From: Pseudoalteromonas undina
Lineage (GTDB): Bacteria > Pseudomonadota > Gammaproteobacteria > Enterobacterales > Alteromonadaceae
DNA: 64,000 nt
Assembly (NCBI RefSeq): GCF_000238275.3
Contig: NZ_AHCF03000004.1
Coordinates: 710,671-774,670 of the forward strand
Direction of reading: 5' to 3'
The stretch's first letter is position 1, and each line of letters begins with the position of its first letter. Under the pieces are notes generated by a model. It did no database searches. It was not told where the DNA came from and was given only the letters and a program-made list of their open reading frames with translations. Positions 55,853 to 64,000 of this stretch are shown here, piece by piece. The position numbers and the translations under genes are program-made.

Positions 55853-58228
55853 TTACTTAGCAAGTTTGTCTGCTAAGTATAACCATGTTTCTAGTACTGT
55901 ATCTGGGTTTAGCGAAACAGAGTCAATGCCCTGCTCTACTAACCATGCTGCAAAGTCTTCATGATCTGAAGGACCTTGACCACAAATACCTACATATTTA
56001 CCTTTTTCTTTGGCTGTTTTAATAGCCATAGAAAGTAGCTTTTTGATTGCAGGGTCGCGCTCATCAAATAGGTGAGCTATTAAACCTGAGTCGCGATCAA
56101 GACCAAGCGTTAACTGAGTTAAATCGTTAGAACCGATAGAGAAACCATCGAAGTATTCTAAGAATTCTTCAGCCATTAATGCATTTGACGGAAGCTCACA
56201 CATCATGATTACTTTAAGACCATTTTCGCCACGTTTAAGGCCATGTTCTTCAAGTAATTCAATAACGCGTTTACCTTCTTCAAGGGTACGTACGAATGGG
56301 ATCATGATTTCGATGTTGGTCATATCCATGCTATTTCTTACGCGTTTTATAGCTTCACACTCAAGTGCAAAACAATCACGGAAGTCTTCAGAGATATAAC
56401 GTGCAGCGCCACGGAAACCAATCATTGGGTTTTCTTCTTCTGGCTCGTATTGCTGGCCGCCCACTAAGTTAGCATATTCGTTTGATTTAAAATCAGACAT
56501 ACGAACAATTACACGCTCTGGTGCAAACGCACAACCTAAGGTAGAAATACCTTCAACTAGTTTACCAATATAGAATTCAACAGGTGATTCGTAACCGGCA
56601 ATCATGTCAGTAATTTCTGCTTTTAATGCATCAGTTTGTGCATCAAAATTTAATAACGCTTTAGGGTGAACACCAATCATACGGTTGATGATAAACTCAA
56701 CGCGCGCAAGGCCAACACCTGAATGTGGTAAACGAGCAAAATCGAATGCGCGATCTGGGTTACCTACGTTCATCATTATTTTCATTGGTAATTCAGGCAT
56801 TTCGTCTACGCGTGAAGTTAACACTTCAAAGTCTAAAATACCTTCGTAGATGAAACCTGTATCGCCTTCGGCACATGATACGGTAACTTCTTGACCAGCT
56901 TTAATTAAATCAGTGGCATTACCACAACCAACAACGGCTGGAATACCTAACTCACGTGCAATAATTGCAGCATGACATGTACGACCACCACGATTTGTAA
57001 CAATCGCAGCCGCACGTTTCATGATAGGTTCCCAATCAGGGTCGGTCATGTCGGTAACTAAAATGTCACCTACTTGTACTTGGTCCATCTCTTTGATTGA
57101 ATCAAGTACGCGCACAACACCACTACCAATTTTATGACCAATTGCACGGCCTTCAACAACAACATTGCTGCTGCCATTTAGTTGGAAGCGTTCCATTACG
57201 TTTGTGTCTTCGTTTGAGCGAACAGTTTCTGGACGCGCTTGAACTATATATAGTTTGCCATCGTTACCATCTTTTGCCCATTCGATGTCCATTGGACGAC
57301 CGTAATGTTTTTCAATGATTACAGCTTGTTTGGCAAGATCTTGCACTTCTTCATCTGTAATCGAAAATTTGTTTGAAAGTGCTGAGTCTACGTCAACAAT
57401 TTCTACTTGTTTGCCATGAGCTTTGTCTTGAGAGTAAATCATTTGAATGGCTTTAGAGCCAATGTTACGACGTACTACAGCTGGCTTGTTTTTAAGTAGC
57501 GTTGGTTTATGAACATAAAATTCATCTGGGTTAACCGCACCCTGTACAACCATTTCACCCAAACCATAGCTTGATGTGATAAACACTACATCTTCAAAGC
57601 CCGATTCAGTATCAATACTGAACATAACACCTGATGCTGATTTATCAGAGCGTACCATGCGTTGAATACCCGCTGATAACGCTACACCACGGTGATCGTA
57701 GCCTTGGTGAACACGATAAGAAATAGCGCGGTCGTTAAATAACGAAGCGAATACATGTTTAATAGCAGTCATTACAGAATCAATACCAACAACGTTTAAG
57801 AACGTTTCTTGTTGGCCTGCAAACGAGGCGTCTGGCATATCTTCAGCAGTAGCTGATGAACGAACAGCGAATGAAACATCTGCAGAAGCGTCACCATGAA
57901 GTTGGCTGTATGCATCGCGGATTGCTTTATCTAGACTAGGTTGGAATGGGGTATCGATAATCCACTGACGGATATCGGCGCCGACTTTGGCGAGTGTGTT
58001 TACATCATCAACATCAAGAGTATCTAAAATGTCGTGAATTTTTGCGTTGAGTCCTGATTGTTCTAAAAACTCGTTAAAAGCGTCTGAGGTAGTAGCAAAA
58101 CCACCTGGGACTTGCACACCTGCGTTAGCTAAGTTTGAAATCATTTCACCAAGTGAGGCATTTTTACCACCAACTCGAGGAACATCTTGCATACCAAGCT
58201 CTTGATACCAGAGAACGTATTCTTGCAC
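55853..58228 (-). CDS. ppsA: Phosphoenolpyruvate synthase
   Basis: This is 791 residues from the GTG at 58228 (GGAGA ahead); a reading from 58249 adds seven residues with no support. It converts pyruvate and ATP to phosphoenolpyruvate for gluconeogenesis. The N-terminal ATP-grasp part has [22 protein letters not shown], the swivelling His domain has [21 protein letters not shown], and the C-terminal PEP-binding barrel has [15 protein letters not shown] and [10 protein letters not shown]. Length equals E. coli PpsA (792). It is divergent from its own regulator gene ppsR, 154 bp apart. Confidence 0.97.
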   Translation of the reverse strand: MQEYVLWYQELGMQDVPRVGGKNASLGEMISNLANAGVQVPGGFATTSDAFNEFLEQSGLNAKIHDILDTLDVDDVNTLAKVGADIRQWIIDTPFQPSLDKAIRDAYSQLHGDASADVSFAVRSSATAEDMPDASFAGQQETFLNVVGIDSVMTAIKHVFASLFNDRAISYRVHQGYDHRGVALSAGIQRMVRSDKSASGVMFSIDTESGFEDVVFITSSYGLGEMVVQGAVNPDEFYVHKPTLLKNKPAVVRRNIGSKAIQMIYSQDKAHGKQVEIVDVDSALSNKFSITDEEVQDLAKQAVIIEKHYGRPMDIEWAKDGNDGKLYIVQARPETVRSNEDTNVMERFQLNGSSNVVVEGRAIGHKIGSGVVRVLDSIKEMDQVQVGDILVTDMTDPDWEPIMKRAAAIVTNRGGRTCHAAIIARELGIPAVVGCGNATDLIKAGQEVTVSCAEGDTGFIYEGILDFEVLTSRVDEMPELPMKIMMNVGNPDRAFDFARLPHSGVGLARVEFIINRMIGVHPKALLNFDAQTDALKAEITDMIAGYESPVEFYIGKLVEGISTLGCAFAPERVIVRMSDFKSNEYANLVGGQQYEPEEENPMIGFRGAARYISEDFRDCFALECEAIKRVRNSMDMTNIEIMIPFVRTLEEGKRVIELLEEHGLKRGENGLKVIMMCELPSNALMAEEFLEYFDGFSIGSNDLTQLTLGLDRDSGLIAHLFDERDPAIKKLLSMAIKTAKEKGKYVGICGQGPSDHEDFAAWLVEQGIDSVSLNPDTVLETWLYLADKLAK

Positions 58229-58382
58229 GGATCTTTCTCCAAAAAACAAATTGTAGTACTAACTGTGAGAGTTAAGAAAGAAAACCTTTTATAAAGGTCG
58301 CCCCCATTCTACACTGGCAAACGTCCTCACGTAAACCGTGATACACTTATTTTAAAATTAAATGTAATAAAAAAGAGGCTTT

Positions 58383-59192
58383 ATGAGAACTGCGTTTTAT
58401 ATTTCAGATGGCACAGCAATCACATCTGAAGTGTTTGGTCATGCGACCTTGTCTTTATTTCCTGTCGAATTTAATCATAAAACAATTCCTTTTGTAGAAA
58501 CCGAAGAAAAAGCGCATGAAATCAAAGCGCTTATTAACGCCACATCGTCTAAGCAAGGTGAGAAGCCTCTAGTGTTTTTTACTTTTGTGAATCATAAATT
58601 ATCGGAAATTATTCGCTCTGCAGATGCTGTCTCGTATGACTTTTTAACAACCTATAGCGAAAAAATTGAAAGCGAATTAAACGTTGCCCCAGTACCTAAA
58701 GTACATAGAACCCATTCAATACACGAAAAAAGTTATGACTTTAGAATTGATGCAGTTAACTATGCTTTAATGAATGACGACGGCGGTAATATTAAAAACT
58801 TTGCTGAGGCTGATATTATTTTAGTTGGCGTTAGTCGAAGCGGTAAAACGCCAACAAGCCTGTATTTAGCCCTGCAATACGGTATTAAAGCGGCCAACTA
58901 TCCGATCACAGAAGATGATTTAGAAAGCGAAGGGTTACCCAAGTGCTTAGTGCCTTATAAGCATAAACTGTTTGGTTTAACTATAGACCCTGAGAGACTG
59001 GCTGCGATCAGAGATAGACGAATGGCAAATTCAAAATATGCATCAATTAGACAGTGTCGTATTGAAGTGCGCGAAGTAGAAATGCTCTATAAAAAGCATA
59101 AAATTGCTCATTTAAATTCTACCCACCATTCGGTTGAAGAGATTTCAGCAAAAATCATTTCTGATACAGGTCTTGAGCGTCGTAAGTACTAA
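58383..59192 (+). CDS. ppsR: PpsA regulatory protein, bifunctional kinase/pyrophosphorylase
   Basis: This 269-residue protein of the PPSR/PDRP family (DUF299) has a P-loop GVSRSGKTPTSLYLA at about 151-165. It switches PpsA off by ADP-dependent phosphorylation and on by phosphate-dependent removal, acting on the Thr next to the catalytic His (TCH in this PpsA). The sequence begins YISDGTAITSEVFGHA, the conserved start. The divergent arrangement with ppsA is the common one. A terminator follows. Confidence 0.95.
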   Translation: MRTAFYISDGTAITSEVFGHATLSLFPVEFNHKTIPFVETEEKAHEIKALINATSSKQGEKPLVFFTFVNHKLSEIIRSADAVSYDFLTTYSEKIESELNVAPVPKVHRTHSIHEKSYDFRIDAVNYALMNDDGGNIKNFAEADIILVGVSRSGKTPTSLYLALQYGIKAANYPITEDDLESEGLPKCLVPYKHKLFGLTIDPERLAAIRDRRMANSKYASIRQCRIEVREVEMLYKKHKIAHLNSTHHSVEEISAKIISDTGLERRKY

Positions 59193-59237
59193 CAAACTAA
59201 CATGTGATTTAAGCATGTAATTACAACCAGCACATAA

Positions 59238-59264
59238 AAAAGCCGCTAATTAATAGCGGCTTTT
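59238..59264. terminator. Terminator between ppsR and DAHP synthase
   Basis: The stem AAAAGCCGCTA / TAGCGGCTTTT has a 5-base loop and lies between convergent genes. Confidence 0.82.
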
Positions 59265-59283
59265 AACATATTAAGAAGGCGTA

Positions 59284-60639
59284 TTACTTGCGAGCATCTT
59301 TTAAAAGGTCTGCAACTAAAAAGCCAAGCTCTAATACTTGATCGGCATTTAAGCGAGGGTCACATTGAGTTTTGTAACGCTGCGCTAAGTCATCATCTGA
59401 TAAACCGTATGCACCACCGGTACATTCAGTAACATGTTGTCCGGTCATTTCTAAATGAACACCACCTGCGTATGAGCCTTCAGCTTTGTGAACAGCGAAG
59501 AACTGACTAATTTCGCGCATAATGTTATCAAAGCTGCGAGTTTTATAACCTGAGCTGGCTTTTTCTGTATTGCCATGCATTGGATCTGAGCTCCAAATTA
59601 CCTTACGCCCTTCTTGCTGTACTTTGCGAACAAGCGCCGGTAGCTTCTCTGGTAATACATCTGCACCCATTCGTGTAATGAGCGTTAACCTGCCAGGAAT
59701 GTTATCTGGGTTTAGTGCATCAATTAAACGGATAAGCTCATCTGGCTCCATACCTGGGCCAACTTTAACGCCTATTGGATTTTTAATGCCCTTAAAGAAT
59801 TCAATATGAGCATGATCTAACTGACGTGTGCGCTCACCAATCCAAACAAAGTGCGCAGAACAATCGTACCAATCACCTGATAAATGGTCTCTACGGGTTA
59901 ATGCTTCTTCGTAGCCTAGCAATAACGCTTCGTGTGATGTGTATAAATCTGTTTCTTTTAAGCTTGGCGCTATAGTTGAATTAATACCACATACTTCCAT
60001 GAATTCTAAAGCGTCTTGAATTTTATCTGCCAGCTGTTGGTATTTTGCTTTTTGTGGATTAGCAGCAACAAAGCCCATGTTCCAACGGTTAACCTGATGT
60101 AAGTCAGCAAGCCCACCTTGTGCAAAAGCACGTAATAGGTTGAGTGTTGCTGCACTGTGATGATACGCGGTCATTAAACGCTGAGGGTCTGGAATACGCG
60201 CTTCTTCAGTAAACTCAAAGTTATTTACTATATCACCACGGTAAGATGGTAACGAAACACCTTCTATTGTTTCTAAGTCGGCTGAGCGTGGCTTAGCGTA
60301 TTGACCTGCCATACGTGCAATTTTTACAACAGGGCATTTACCGCCATAGGTTAGTACTACAGCCATTTGTAAAATGGTCTTAAATGTATCGCGAATATTT
60401 GCAGCGTTAAAGTCACTAAATGATTCTGCGCAGTCACCACCTTGAAGTAAAAATGCGCGGCCTTCACACACATCTTCAAGTTGTTTAAACAAACTTCTAG
60501 TCTCTTCTGCAAACACTAAAGGCGGTGCGCTTTTAAGCTGGCCTTCAACAGATTTTAATATGTCTTGATCTGGGTACTGTGGCTGCTGCAGTATTGGCAG
60601 TTCTCTCCAACTATTTGGGTTCCACGATTGCATGTTCAT
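59284..60639 (-). CDS. 3-deoxy-7-phosphoheptulonate (DAHP) synthase, class II
   Basis: This 451-residue enzyme joins phosphoenolpyruvate and erythrose 4-phosphate, the first step of the shikimate pathway. It is the plant-like class II form: [48 protein letters not shown] and [10 protein letters not shown] carry metal and substrate residues. A second ATG (60633) is better spaced from AGGA than the first. Its product draws on PEP made by the neighbouring PpsA, which may explain conserved linkage. There is no fused chorismate mutase. Confidence 0.93.
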   Translation of the reverse strand: MNMQSWNPNSWRELPILQQPQYPDQDILKSVEGQLKSAPPLVFAEETRSLFKQLEDVCEGRAFLLQGGDCAESFSDFNAANIRDTFKTILQMAVVLTYGGKCPVVKIARMAGQYAKPRSADLETIEGVSLPSYRGDIVNNFEFTEEARIPDPQRLMTAYHHSAATLNLLRAFAQGGLADLHQVNRWNMGFVAANPQKAKYQQLADKIQDALEFMEVCGINSTIAPSLKETDLYTSHEALLLGYEEALTRRDHLSGDWYDCSAHFVWIGERTRQLDHAHIEFFKGIKNPIGVKVGPGMEPDELIRLIDALNPDNIPGRLTLITRMGADVLPEKLPALVRKVQQEGRKVIWSSDPMHGNTEKASSGYKTRSFDNIMREISQFFAVHKAEGSYAGGVHLEMTGQHVTECTGGAYGLSDDDLAQRYKTQCDPRLNADQVLELGFLVADLLKDARK

Positions 60640-60905
60640 TCCTCATTCCTATTACCTGATGTATTGAAATTAACGTATGCAGAGGGCTTTGTTCAAGGAC
60701 TAAATTTACTATTTACCAATTATTTAGTTATTAGGTAAATTTAAATAGGATTATTATCTATGATTTAACTTTTTTATTGATAATAAATATATAAATAAAG
60801 AACACTAATGCATTAAAAAACAATAGGATAAATAGTAAGAGTGGTATTTATTAAGCTTTGATTGCAGCCACTTAGCTAAGCTGTATAAGATAATGTTAAC
60901 ACAAG

Positions 60906-60920
60906 GAACACATCATACTT
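60906..60920 (-). other. Ter-like site 1
   Basis: On the minus strand this reads AAGTATGATGTGTTC. The first 11 bases differ from the E. coli Ter core AAGTATGTTGT at one position and keep the key G at position 6. It is identical over 15 bases to site 2. By E. coli polarity it would stop forks moving toward lower coordinates, that is, away from the origin at 63.4-64 kb. Confidence 0.7.
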
Positions 60921-61109
60921 AAATTAACTATATGTATTCTTAACTTTACAGTTAAATTTAAATATATCAGCCATCAGTTATGTAGTTTTAAATATATATG
61001 CTAGCTAAGTAGTTCTGCTGGTTTATACCCACTCCTTCATTCTGCGTTTATATATAATTATTAGTAAGTTAGAAAATATTATTATTAAGATGATCATACC
61101 AACAATAAA

Positions 61110-61124
61110 GAACACATCATACTT
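61110..61124 (-). other. Ter-like site 2
   Basis: This has the same 15-base sequence and orientation as site 1, 204 bp nearer to tus, with further shared A+T flanks. A half-match (TATGAT) lies just to its left at about 61092-61099. Two identical copies upstream of a tus gene make function likely. The rest of the 597-bp gap (60640-61236) is A+T-rich with no gene. Confidence 0.72.
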
Positions 61125-61210
61125 TATCTAATTTAAAGTTAATCTTAGCGATAGAGTAATACTTAAGAAATAACTACCAAAAGAAAAGGTTATTTGCGAA
61201 AATAACTAAA

Positions 61211-61225
61211 TCGGAAGATGTGTTC
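61211..61225 (+). other. Degenerate Ter-like site at the tus start, opposite orientation
   Basis: TCGGAAGATGTGTTC on the plus strand matches 11 of 15 positions of sites 1 and 2, including the G at position 6 and all of ATGTGTTC. It ends 11 bases before the tus ATG, like TerB ahead of E. coli tus. It may serve tus autorepression, weak arrest of rightward forks, or both. Confidence 0.5.
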
Positions 61226-61236
61226 TTGGTGGTGTT

Positions 61237-62112
61237 ATGGTTACAAAGGTACAAATTAGAAGTCAGTTTGATTTACTCAATGAGTTAACGCTTAGGCTAA
61301 TTGAGGAACTTAAAGAATATGGGTTCGCTAAAGCTGAATACTATCAACTGCCAGAAATAAGCAGTGTGGATGAAAATATAATTCCCGAGTCGATTACAGT
61401 ATCTAAAATTACAGGGGAACTGGCACATAAGGCTATTTTAAATTCTTTTTCTGATATGTATAAAAAGCCTGGTCTGAGTAGTCGCGTATTAAAGCGCCAC
61501 CCTGGTTTATTAATTATACAAGACGCTAATAAACAAGCTATTATTGATCGGATTGCTCAAGTTAATAATGCAAAAGCGGCATTTAAAAATTGTATTTTGG
61601 CGATAGACAATAACGATGCTCGATTTGAAGCCGTACATAATGCTATGCCAAATTTAATTACGCTTGCCGCTTATCGTAAAATTCATAGCGAAAGCGAATC
61701 CCCTTTTTCAGTTCGTTTTACTTGGATGCATAAACACGCCACTAAAACACTCACAAAAAAGATGGCTCTTGAAATGCTCGAAAAGTCCGCTGGGTATAAA
61801 AACCCAAGAATGATTGATCAGCAAAAATGGCAATCATTGGTTGCTCAAGAACAAGTTCGTGTTGCCAGTCTAGGTGAAAAAGAAAAATTACGAATTAGGC
61901 GCCCTACCCGAGTTAGCCCACAAGTTAATGTAAGATACACGGCTCAAAATCGTTATCATGTTAGTGCGGCCTTACCTTTTATTCTTATAAACCCACAACC
62001 CGATGTTAAGTATGGCCAACTGCCGAGTTACGAAAAACCGTTATCACATCCACGAAAACGCGAGTATGACTTTCTGGTAGACCGATTATATTTAGAACAA
62101 GTAACAAAGTAA
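61237..62112 (+). CDS. tus: Tus, replication terminus site-binding protein
   Basis: This 291-residue homologue of E. coli Tus (309) binds Ter DNA as a monomer and blocks the replicative helicase from one side. Clear shared blocks are VHNAMPNLITLAAYR (E. coli VHRHLPGLITLNAYR), RFTWMHKH and LRIRRPTRV (E. coli LKIKRPVKV). In E. coli the flipped cytosine 6 is held by Phe140 and His144 with Gly149/Leu150. Here Phe130 and His134 are kept and Leu140 too, but the Gly is Asn139. The start ATG follows GGTGG. Its position between Ter-like sites and the initiator gene fits control of forks at this origin. Confidence 0.9.
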   Translation: MVTKVQIRSQFDLLNELTLRLIEELKEYGFAKAEYYQLPEISSVDENIIPESITVSKITGELAHKAILNSFSDMYKKPGLSSRVLKRHPGLLIIQDANKQAIIDRIAQVNNAKAAFKNCILAIDNNDARFEAVHNAMPNLITLAAYRKIHSESESPFSVRFTWMHKHATKTLTKKMALEMLEKSAGYKNPRMIDQQKWQSLVAQEQVRVASLGEKEKLRIRRPTRVSPQVNVRYTAQNRYHVSAALPFILINPQPDVKYGQLPSYEKPLSHPRKREYDFLVDRLYLEQVTK

Positions 62113-62121
62113 TTATGTTAA

Positions 62122-62144
62122 AAAGGCCACTTAATCTGGCCTTT
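62122..62144. terminator. Terminator between tus and rep
   Basis: The stem AAAGGCCA / TGGCCTTT has a 7-base loop and A/T flanks and sits between convergent genes. Confidence 0.75.
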
Positions 62145-62173
62145 AATATAAATACTGGTAAAAATTAATATAA

Positions 62174-63388
62174 TTATTTTTCTACAATTTCTTCCAGCTT
62201 ATCTTCATCAATTAATACTGCATTTTCAACAATGCGTTTACCACCTTGTATCTCTATACGCTTGTTATGTTTATTTAATGCCAGTATTTCATCACAAAAC
62301 TGATCAGATGGGTGCATTTCATAAGTGTAATCTACAATATTACCTGTTTTATCATCTTTTACATTAGTAATGCTGTACTCAGATATTGCTCCTTTTTCTA
62401 TTAAATCTTTCATCGTGGTAGTCATATCACGGCGCAGTGCTTTTAATTTATTTTCGGTAATATCATCAGTTGAATAGATAGAGCCATATTTTTCCATAAT
62501 AGACAGCAGTCTAAAATGGTATGTTTTTCCTGGGGCAGCATAGCGCCATAAATGATATAAACGTAGCATCATCCAACGCGATAATCCGCGCTTTAACTCT
62601 TGAGCACTATTAAAATAATAACCTTTATATTCAAGGTTATCGATCATGTTATGAACAAACGCATTTAAACACGCTACACATTTAACATTTCCGCCTTGGC
62701 CTTTTTTACCACTAAAGTGTAAAGACGATAAAAAGTTCATGTTCGACTCGTAGAACGAATCATCAATATCAGAGTTTTTAGTGTCAGTAGCAGAATATTT
62801 AAAAGAAAGTTTTGAACCTTGTAATGCTTCGAGCGATTCTTTAATTTGTGGGTAAGGCATAGATTGACCTACCGCTTTAAGTTCTTGTGCTAATTCGTTC
62901 ATAGAAAACACAACGGCATATTGAATACCGGACTTAAAATTAATTTTTACTATTTTACCTTTTGAAGCAAGGCGAATAAGTGCACGCTCAACTTTTTCTT
63001 CTCTATCTGATGGCCAAACTAAGTATTCTACGTCTTCACCATCTTTACGAGTACTTACCACAGCCGGTGTTATTTTAATTTCACCATCGTATAAAATACC
63101 GTCTACTTTTTCAGATATCTTACGTGTAATTATGGTTTTTTTAGGGGCTTCTTCAAGTGGCAGCTTTTTATGTCCTGAGCGAACAAAGCGTCCCCACAGA
63201 TCATAATGGTTAAATGTGTTAGAGTAAGCGCGTAACCCATGGGCTGCATTTTCTATCGAAATTCGCACATCTTTATTATCTGTAAATAGTGCTAAGCTTT
63301 CGTTATCAATTGCACTTTCCACCCCGTGAATTTGGCCCCTAAGTGTATCGGGCAAGTTATCTACCGAGATGTTGACCTTTCGGCTCAT
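62174..63388 (-). CDS. Putative replication initiator protein of a plasmid-type (chromid) origin
   Basis: This is 404 residues from the ATG at 63388 (MSRKVNISVDNLPDTLRG); a longer reading from 63442 would put a hydrophobic tail in front and run toward the first iteron. The body is mixed alpha/beta with likely winged-helix parts (VERALIRLASKGKIVKI; MMLRLYHLWRYAAPGKTYHFRLLSIMEKYG; LKALRRDMTTTMKDLIEKGAISEYSI), as in two-wH Rep proteins. I do not see the RepA of R1/IncFII, nor a clear RctB. The role is inferred from adjacent iterons, a DnaA box and tus. Iterons just upstream suggest self-repression. Confidence 0.75.
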   Translation of the reverse strand: MSRKVNISVDNLPDTLRGQIHGVESAIDNESLALFTDNKDVRISIENAAHGLRAYSNTFNHYDLWGRFVRSGHKKLPLEEAPKKTIITRKISEKVDGILYDGEIKITPAVVSTRKDGEDVEYLVWPSDREEKVERALIRLASKGKIVKINFKSGIQYAVVFSMNELAQELKAVGQSMPYPQIKESLEALQGSKLSFKYSATDTKNSDIDDSFYESNMNFLSSLHFSGKKGQGGNVKCVACLNAFVHNMIDNLEYKGYYFNSAQELKRGLSRWMMLRLYHLWRYAAPGKTYHFRLLSIMEKYGSIYSTDDITENKLKALRRDMTTTMKDLIEKGAISEYSITNVKDDKTGNIVDYTYEMHPSDQFCDEILALNKHNKRIEIQGGKRIVENAVLIDEDKLEEIVEK

Positions 63389-63662
63389 GGTTTTTATTTC
63401 CGTTTTTATTGTGACAGCTAATAACAACACATAAAGCCACAAAAGTTAAATGTTTAAGTTAGTATAAAAGTGATCTGACTTCAAATAAAATGCACAGATC
63501 AATATTTTACTAAGAAAAAGTTAAAACATGAGATTTCAGATCAGGTTTTTACTAACTAGGCTTTAATAAACCGAATTTTTACTAACTGAAGAATAAATTT
63601 GTCCATTGCAATGTGTTTTTTTTTAAATTTAGTACGACAAATGACAGTAAAAATGAGAGGCC

Positions 63663-63671
63663 TGTGGATAA
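63663..63671 (-). promoter_or_regulatory. DnaA box
   Basis: TGTGGATAA is the complement of TTATCCACA, the strongest E. coli DnaA box. It lies 12 bases left of the long inverted repeat, in the middle of the iteron field. Confidence 0.85.
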
Positions 63672-63683
63672 GCTTAGTTCCAG

Positions 63684-63730
63684 TTAGCATAGATCTGATC
63701 TGTACTTACTACAGATCAGATCTATACTAA
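63684..63730. repeat. Long inverted repeat made of two face-to-face iterons
   Basis: Arms of 21 bases (63684-63704 and 63710-63730) differ at one position and are separated by CTTAC; 15 bases next to the centre match perfectly. Each arm contains TAGATCTGATCTGTA with two GATC sites and begins like the iteron (TTAG). It could form a cruciform or a handcuffing or regulatory site. Confidence 0.88.
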
Positions 63731-64000
63731 TTAAACCGCTTATTATTCCTGATGGTGGGTGCATAACTTTATAATTTACTTAGTAAAAACATGATCTACA
63801 GCATCTATTTTGTGAGTAACTCAGTGCTTAACCTGTGCGCAACTAAGCTGCTAAATATTTGCTTAGTAAAAAGGTGATCTGCTAGTAGATAAGGATCTGA
63901 TCTTAACCACGTACAATGCTGATCCAGTTTTTTTAACATTGTTTATATAAATCATAATGTTATATGTATATTTTAAGGCCTTAGCCTTTAATACCTTATA

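Larger units (their letters stand above)
63459..63936. repeat. Iterons, consensus TTAGTAAAAANNTGATCTGA
   Basis: Good copies lie at 63459-63478 (+), 63494-63513 (-), 63536-63555 (-), 63780-63799 (+) and 63863-63882 (+). Two more form the inverted pair at 63684-63730. A half-copy without GATC is at 63571-63585 (-), and a degenerate one at 63917-63936 (-). Each full copy has TTAGTA or a close variant, an A-rich centre, then TGATCT. These should bind the adjacent initiator. Confidence 0.8.
63389..64000. other. Putative replication origin region
   Basis: This 612-bp non-coding stretch contains seven or more copies of a 20-bp iteron, a perfect DnaA box, about a dozen GATC sites, an A+T-rich segment (about 63941-63975) that could be the unwinding element, and a long inverted repeat. 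It continues past the window, where partition genes might lie. There is no coding frame. Confidence 0.7.

Noticed and set aside
60797-60811. Possible extra Ter site (AAAGAACACTAATGC)
   Set aside because: Only the GTGTTC half matches the 15-mer on the minus strand; the AAGTATG half including G6 is missing, so 8 of 15 at best.
61087-61101. Possible extra Ter site containing GGTATGAT on the minus strand
   Set aside because: Only the left half matches (8 of 15); it may be a relic next to site 2.
62174-63388. Initiator as R1/IncFII RepA
   Set aside because: The sequence does not resemble that RepA, and iterons are present here, which R1 lacks.

Overview
The window looks like a gammaproteobacterium of the Alteromonadales, most likely Pseudoalteromonas. 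The reasons are about 40% G+C, marine-type content (several TonB receptors, Na+-linked transporters, dCache chemoreceptors), and protein sequences such as MinCDE, YcgL, PpsA/PpsR, YdiJ and the DUF3450-TtpC-ExbB-ExbD-TonB cluster. The right end carries what I read as the replication origin of a secondary, plasmid-like replicon (chromid): a 404-aa initiator gene, iterons rich in GATC, a perfect DnaA box, and a tus gene with Ter-like sites. Pseudoalteromonas is known to have a second chromosome of plasmid-type ancestry, so the assignment fits, but genus and replicon identity are inference.

Layout. 1-9.3 kb: 5' end of an alkaline phosphatase, alpha/beta hydrolase, fadD, rnd, minCDE, ycgL, a lytic transglycosylase, a GbsR/MarR regulator and a zinc alcohol dehydrogenase. 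9.3-16.4 kb: Fur-box siderophore receptor, secreted amidohydrolase, DUF885 lipoprotein, YcgN and a SPOUT methyltransferase. 16.7-22.2 kb: M1-like peptidase lipoprotein, then an overlapping chemoreceptor-GGDEF-DsbA-like set. 22.4-32.2 kb: a complete TonB2-type energising operon followed by a beta-helix lipoprotein and a large TonB-dependent receptor, with a possible PhoB box. 32.4-38.8 kb: asd, a second chemoreceptor, a bacterial voltage-gated channel, small genes, and a MITE-like element. 38.8-47.2 kb: umuDC with a LexA box, a MarR/siderophore-interacting pair, a luciferase-like oxidoreductase, two patatins and an AGCS symporter. 47.2-51.1 kb: an accessory stretch with an interrupted gene, a YQP-repeat protein plus DUF6338 membrane protein, a heptamer repeat, a Ysc84 lipoprotein and a lone tyrosine recombinase. 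51.1-60.6 kb: a cation/proton antiporter, ydiJ, a PGPGW protein, ppsA, ppsR and class II DAHP synthase. 60.6-64 kb: Ter sites, tus, rep and the origin.

The most notable system is at the right end. Two 15-bp sites identical to each other and close to the E. coli Ter core lie left of tus. They are oriented so that, by E. coli rules, they would stop a fork leaving the origin leftward. A third, degenerate, oppositely oriented copy sits just ahead of tus. Together they predict a replicon copied mainly rightward, with a compact fork trap beside its own origin. In that case the 1-60 kb part of this window would be copied last, by a rightward fork, which agrees with the roughly 2:1 excess of plus-strand genes. 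The second candidate for undescribed biology is the DUF6338/YQP-repeat pair at 47.9-48.7 kb.
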